Of a stretch of DNA of 64,000 nucleotides, positions 58,788 through 64,000 are shown one piece after another. Position numbers and translations under genes: made by a program. The stretch comes from Zygnema cylindricum. Lineage: Eukaryota > Streptophyta > Zygnematophyceae > Zygnematales > Zygnemataceae. The stretch spans positions 148,560 to 212,559 of the forward strand of contig JBBHKE010003126.1 in assembly GCA_037447655.1 (NCBI GenBank), read 5' to 3'. How positions within the stretch are numbered: position 1 is the stretch's first letter; every line of letters begins with the position of its first letter. The notes beneath the pieces were generated by a model. It worked only from the letters and a program-made list of their open reading frames with translations. It made no database searches and had not been told where the DNA came from.

Positions 58788-61700
58788 CTAACCGAGTCGA
58801 CCATGAGAGAAAGAGAGAGAGAAAGAGCGAGAGAGAGAGAGAGAAAAATTAATTCTTACCATGTCTTGTCGAACCTTCTCATCCTCTCTCGCGCTCTCCT
58901 CTCCTTCACTCAACACCGGTACCAGCTGAGCCAATCGCCCAAAACAAGCTCTCCCTCTCACTCTCTCCCGCCCTCTCTCTCTCCCTCTCTCTCCTCCACC
59001 TCTCTCCCCCGCCTCCGTTACTTCTCCGCCCTCCACTTGTATATTCCCTCCCCCTCTCCCCCACCTCCGCATCCTCCTCTCCCTCCTCTCTCGCTCGCGC
59101 CTCTCTCTCCTCCCAGTCTCCTCCCTCTCCTCCCTCTCCCTCTTCTCCCTCGCTTGTTTTTGCGCTCTCTCTTCGTTCGCCTCTCTCAGCGCCACTTCTA
59201 GAAGCTCCCTTGCTGACGCGTCAAGTTTTGCCAGAAACTTCCAAGGAGAAGGCCAGACAAGAGGCTCGGCAGTATTCAAATCCAAAAGATTTGCACACGA
59301 CATGTGTCTGTACTCTCGAGCGATTTGGTACGCGGTTTTTCTGAAAATTTCAAAGGAAAAGAGAGAAAATACGAGGAACCCAGTTTAGGAAATAGAGAAA
59401 ATTGGACCCATTCAGGAATAAGAAAAAAGTGCAAAAAAAAAAAAAAACCACAAAAAAAAAGGACGCTGTAGCTTCAAAAATCCCGTGAATGACGTGACAA
59501 TGCTCGCGAATCGACTAGAATCCAAAAACCTCTTGTTGACCCTCGCAACGAAGATAGATTCAATAAATAAATAAACAAATGAATAAACGTAAGAATAAAT
59601 GTAAAAACAAATGTATAAAAGTGTTGGAAAAATTACCCGTATCGGTCCCTTGCCGCTCTATCCGCACCCCATGCAAGGAGCTGTCGAACCACTTCGCAAT
59701 TTCCTCCTCGGGCCGCCGCATGCAGGGGGAGTGTACCCAAGCCTTGTCTGCACCCCTAGAACACTGGACATCAGACATCGAGCAATGGACATTCCACATT
59801 GAACATTTCGGATCAGAAATTGGACATTCGACATTGAACATTGAACATTGCAGATCAGAAATTGGACATTTGGTAGACATTTGGACATTAGACCACATTG
59901 TGGGAAATTGATGTGAGGGATTGAACATTGAAATATCAAACACTAGAAATATGACCACATTGTTTGATCACACTATGAGACATTTACACGGCGAATTGCA
60001 CATTAAGGATAGCACAAATGACTATTAGATAAAGGACAACGTTATGAGAATATCAACAAGTGGAATTTAGACTAAAAATCACCAAGCCTCAAAAAAACAA
60101 AAAGTGACAAATGATGGTGCTGGAGCACATTGGACGCCATAAGCTTAAAGTCTTTCTCCTTACAATTTTGAAGAACATTGACATCAATTGGACTTTTACG
60201 AACAGACATCAAATCAAATTGCACCGCATCAATCTTATCAATCTTACCCAGTCCCAATCCTCGCCGTTGAAACCGTCGTGAGAGCCCCGGCCTCCAACAA
60301 AATCCGTACTGCCTGGATGTGGCCGTACCGCGCTGCCAGGTGGAGAGCTGTGGCGCCGCGAAAATCTCGGCAGTTTATGAACCGTACCGCACCCCTGAAA
60401 ACCCCAATTTTCCTTGTCACATCTCATAGGTTTTCAAAACAAAAGTTTCAAACAGAATACATACATTTAAGGAGAAAAACAAAAATCAAGCACAATTTTC
60501 AGGATAAGGAAAGAAACCTTAATTTCCCTTTAGTTGTCAGAACTTTAACGACTCTTTATAACTATAACAATAAGTTTGGTGCTTTAACTTCAACGATTCT
60601 TTAAAACGTTAACAATAAACATCGGTTAATAAACTGTAACGGCTCTTTTTAGCTTTGACAATAACTTTAACTTCGCAAAGACTTCGGTCCTTTAACTAAC
60701 TTTGACGATTCTTTCCCTCGGTAAGGTTTAGAGTTGTTAAATTTACCAAGCTTCTGAAATCTGTTCGATGACTCTCTGCTGCAGCAACAGTTTCAGACAC
60801 TCCACGTGTCCTCCTCGGGCCGCCCTGTGGAGACACGTGGCACCTCGTACCGTGTCGAACACCACAACCTGCCACATCAGCAAACAATACCCCGTCAACA
60901 TTCAATGCCACGTCATCATTTTTTACACCGCGTCGACATCTTTATGCATTATTTCAATACCAGCAAACAGTACCCTGTCGATATTCCAAGTCACGTCAGC
61001 ATTTTATGCCACATCAGCAGAATACCCGACGCCGCGTCAGTGTTCCCAATTCATTACCACGTCAGCACACCATCACAAATCACGACATCACATTCCGGGA
61101 AGTCGGCACAAACCGCCACGTCATCAAATTTGTCAGCATCTCACAAAAAATGAAAAGCCGAAATGCCAAAAAATGCCGGAAACACCACATTCTTCTCCAC
61201 ACTATTATTGACGGATTTTTGACAAACGCGATGTGATTTTGGCACGACAGGATGTTAAACTACGTGACATAGAGTGACGTGATGTTCCACAGAGTGACGT
61301 CACATAACTTTGGTTCGAGGGATCTACTAACGTTACAAAAGTTACGTTCCAATCGATGTACGTGTTTCTTTTTATAATTATTATTTGAAATTGAAGCAAA
61401 CTCATTTATTTATTTTAAATTAAAGTACGAAGTACATTGCTATTAGGTTGACATTTTCTTTCGCCGTTTGAAATTTTAGATCAACTTCTCCATAGTTTAA
61501 ATAAAATATCAACTTTTTTCTCACTGTTAGTCCTGATTTTATTTTTTTTCAGTTTTCAATTTTAAATCACAACTATTTTTTGTTCAGAGACCGCCGATCG
61601 CAAATCAAAAAAGTTTGTAAAGTACGGAAACAGGATACAAATGGGTAAATAACTATTTCCGTACAGTTTTCCTATCCACAAATAAACATAATTTTGAGGC

Positions 61701-63375
61701 GGTATAAAGGGAAAATCGATCACAATTCAAAAATAAATAAATAAATAAAATGGGGAGTAACTCAACAAGGTAATTGAAAACCAATAACCATTTAAAAAGT
61801 GTACAAATGCAGGCGATAAAAAGAGAAAAATGGGGCACAAATATAAAATAGGAAACTAAATGAGGAGTTAAATAATAATAAAAATCCATAATTTCCTCGG
61901 AGGTACCTATGGGTACTACTAAATAGACGACAAAAATCGACAAAAAAATCCATTTCCAAGGGGTCCAAATGGTAAACTGGGTAAAAAATGTAACATAATT
62001 TCAAAAAATAACAATAAAAAAGTGGTACAAAGGGGCATTTTTTTTGTCGTTTACCTGGGCCCCCCTCTCCAAAAGCACCGCCACACATTCTGTTTGTCCG
62101 TACTTGCAGGCCAGCATCAGGGGGGTCTGCACAAAATGACAAAAAATACACCCACAAAATGACAAAAAAGGTCTCAAGAGGGGGGAAAAAGGACTATTTC
62201 GAGGGGCGGGTGGGGGGCATCTGAAAAGACAAAAAAAAAGGGTCTCGAAAGGGAAAATATATGGTCTAAAGAACAGAAGTGGAGGGAGGAGGACGGAAAG
62301 AGGAAGGAGGAGGGAGAGAGGGAGGGAGGGCCTTTCCCCCTCCTTCCCCCTCCCCCCTCCCCCTTCCCTCTTTCCATCTATCTCTGGAATTGCTTTGCAT
62401 GGTTTTGGTTTTTGCCTAATATTTTATTATTATTATTATTTTATTTTTTTACCTGCCCGACAGAATTTTTGATGTTGGGGAACGCCCCGTGGTCCAATAG
62501 CATCGCCATCACCTGAAAAAAAAAAAAAAAAATGGCGCGTCAGGCAAAAAGCAAAACCATACAAACAATTTCCAAAGAAAAAAGAAAATAAAGTAAAATA
62601 AAAATTAAAAAAAAATAATAATAACAAACAAAACAAACAAAAAAAAAAAAACCCAGTCCATGACACATAGACTCCATTATTATCATACTGATGCCGTCTC
62701 CTTCTTTTTTTTCTTTTTTTTAATTTCTTTATTTTTTTATTTTCTTTTTTACTTTTGGTTTATTTTTATTTTTATCCCAACACAAAATAGTGTTGTTATT
62801 GATACTAATTGTTTCTTTTCTTAACGCTAATTCTTTTTTGTGGTTCACAATCGTCCGAAAATATAATTGCTAACACTAAAACAATCCACATACTATCTAT
62901 TTCTCCCTCCCTCCCTCCCTCCCTCGTTCCCTCCCCCCCCCCCCATCCTCCCTCCTCCCTCTCCCCCTTCCTGACTCCCCCATTCCCCCCCCCTGCTTTT
63001 TCCAAATCCCACCTCCACTCCTCCACTCTCTGCCGCCACGTGGAGCCTCCTCCCTCCCCTCCCTCCCTCCCCTCCCCCCTCCCCCTCCCTCCCTCCCCCT
63101 CCCCCCTCCCCCTCCCTCCCTCCCCCTCCCTCCCTCCCTCCCTCCCTCCCCCTCCCCCCCTCCCCCTCCCTCCCTCCCCCTCCCTCCCTCCCCCTCCCCC
63201 CCCTTCCCCTCCCTCCCCCTCCCTCCCTCCCTCCCCCTCCCCCCTCACCTCCACTCTCCCACTCTCTGCTGCCACGTGTAGCGCCGCCCTCCCTCCTACG
63301 ACCGCCCTCCTGTTGACCAGTGCCAGCTGGCACTCCACGGAATCTGCCACGTGGATGCGCCGCGCCACCTGGAGG
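58788..63375 (-). CDS. XBAT31-like: XB3/XBAT31-like ankyrin-repeat E3 ligase gene, partial (no RING found)
   Basis: Exons on the minus strand: ?63375-63249, 62512-62453, 62126-62055, 60868-60747, 60394-60248, 59747-59637, 59340 to 58860 or 58788. GT-AG borders and phases agree from 63249 on. Ankyrin units: AALHVAAESGRVE; VMAMLLDHGAFPNIKNSVGQ; TPLMLACKYGQTECVAVLL; GATCLHRAARGGHVECLKLLL; GATALHLAARYGHIQAVRILLE; GTLPLHAAARGGNCEVVRQLLAWGADR. Then AEPLVWPSPWKFLAKLD and LLEVALREANEERAQ, the signature that follows the ankyrins in rice XB3 and Arabidopsis XBAT31. In those proteins a RING finger follows; here the frame runs into an Arg/Glu-rich purine repeat. The first exon is not identified. XB3-type proteins are ubiquitin ligases in immunity and development; without RING, ligase activity is doubtful. 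Confidence 0.78.
58860..59170 (-). repeat. Purine-repeat (Arg/Glu-rich) tail of the last XB3-like exon
   Basis: After the conserved LREANEERAQK block the sense strand is GAGAGGGAG-type repeat, open in frame for more than 100 codons (EKREREEREE...). A consensus-like donor (GACATG-GTAAGA) lies at 58859. The tail is either coding expansion or intron read-through. Confidence 0.6.
59758..59945. repeat. GGACATTGAACATT-type minisatellite in an XB3-like intron
   Basis: Imperfect 8-12-bp units (GACATT, GAACATT, TGGACATT), with two longer direct copies of CAGATCAGAAATTGGACATT-like sequence, fill about 190 bp just upstream (sense) of the exon at 59747-59637. Confidence 0.8.
60875..61150. repeat. CACGTCA-rich degenerate repeat in an XB3-like intron
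   Basis: About ten occurrences of CCACGTCA, CCACATCAGCA and GTCAGCA motifs spaced 20-35 bp apart, just upstream (sense) of exon 60868-60747. TGACGTGG is the core of plant bZIP sites, so it may be a repeat or a regulatory cluster. Confidence 0.55.
62896..63245. repeat. (CCCTCC)n tract between XB3-like exon copies
   Basis: Long C-rich repeat on the plus strand (G-rich in sense) between the exon end at 63249 and a near-copy of that end at 63013-63045 (LHVAAESGGVE followed by GTGGGA). Strong G-quadruplex or i-motif potential. Confidence 0.88.
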
Positions 63376-63514
63376 GAATCGCCGCCCGGATTCCGCGGAA
63401 CAGTACGGACGAGAAGGGGGGGCGGAAAACGCCCATTATTGTTGGAGGGGGGGAGGGTAGGAAATGGGGGGTAGAGGGATACGAGGATACGGGTATGTTT
63501 TGTTTTCCAGGTTT

Positions 63515-63705
63515 GGGAAGGGGGGGGGGAGGGGGAGAGGGGGGGGAGAGGGGGGGAGAGAGGGGGGAGAGAGGGGGAAGGCGAAGGGTAATGGGAAGGA
63601 GAAGGAAGGAAAGAAGGGGGAGAGAGAGAGGGAGAGAGGGAGAGAGAGGGTGTGGGGGTGTGAGGGAGAGAGGGAGAGGGGGAGAGGGAAGAAAAGGTGA
63701 AAAGA
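63515..63705. repeat. (GGGGAGA)n tract
   Basis: G-rich runs on the plus strand upstream (sense) of the XB3-like ankyrin exon. The long plus-strand Gly/Arg/Glu frame here is an artefact of the repeat. Confidence 0.88.
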
Positions 63706-64000
63706 GAGAGAGGAGTTGTTTGACTTTTGAGAGAGTTGCGACGATTCAATTTTTGGTAATTTTTGTGGTTCCATTTTTGTGGTTTTCAAATATCCTCTAT
63801 TGGGGTGTTCACACTTGGGAAGGGATTTTTGTTTTTTATGACGTACGGACACGCACGTGAAAAATTGAATAAATTTATAAATTGCGTAACCAGAAAAATA
63901 TTTAGTGCGTGTCGCACTGTTTGATTTGATACGGCGTCCGTTTCTTAACGTTTTGGGCCGTACAGTTTGCTCGGATTTTTTGAGCGACGGAAACCTAATT

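Noticed and set aside
62805-63749. Minus-strand frame of 314 residues and plus-strand frame of 221 residues
   Set aside because: Mostly Gly/Glu/Arg or Pro/Ser repeat translation. Only the ankyrin stretch near 63249-63375 was kept, as an exon.

Overview
The window is nuclear DNA from a plant-lineage (streptophyte) eukaryote. Genes are split by many GT-AG introns, and two of the three host genes belong to plant families: an XB3/XBAT31-type ankyrin ubiquitin-ligase gene and an At4g08330-type two-CxxC protein. Ty1/copia and Ty3/gypsy retroelements, small inverted-repeat DNA transposons, plant-type TTTAGGG-like tracts and a tRNA-derived SINE fit the same picture. The third gene, a secreted G8-domain (CEMIP/TMEM2-like) protein, is not one I know from seed plants, so an early-diverging lineage (charophyte alga, bryophyte or lycophyte) is my guess. 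Two 10-N gaps (41967-41976, 58683-58692) show a draft assembly.

Layout. 1-15313: a promoter-like fragment, then three decayed Ty1/copia elements. A (minus, truncated) lies head to head with B (plus, both LTRs), and B abuts a truncated 5' LTR of C (plus). Their primer-binding sites match the anticodon stem-loop of initiator tRNA-Met, the half-tRNA priming known from Drosophila copia and yeast Ty5. 15314-22050: gene-free DNA with inverted-repeat transposons, two of hAT type with 8-bp target duplications. 22077-24696: two partial, broken duplicates of the 3' half of the large gene. 25521-25930: a Ty3/gypsy integrase relic. 27578-38344: a 20-exon minus-strand gene whose exon phases all agree (3408 nt, 1135 residues): signal peptide, G8 domain, beta-helix region and a C-terminal jelly-roll domain. 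39030-50490: MITEs, copia LTR fragments, and one good plus two degenerate tRNA-Ser(GCU) copies. 50490-55300: AT-rich DNA, purine/pyrimidine repeats and two SINE copies. 55334-56788: the two-exon At4g08330-like gene, with a minisatellite that copies its own splice acceptor. 58788 to about 63375: the XB3/XBAT31-like gene, lacking a visible first exon and a visible RING finger.

The three host genes are all on the minus strand but show no sign of acting in one pathway. Expansion of short purine/pyrimidine repeats inside introns, and in one case apparently into coding sequence, is the common theme. I found no CRISPR array, operon or bacterial feature.
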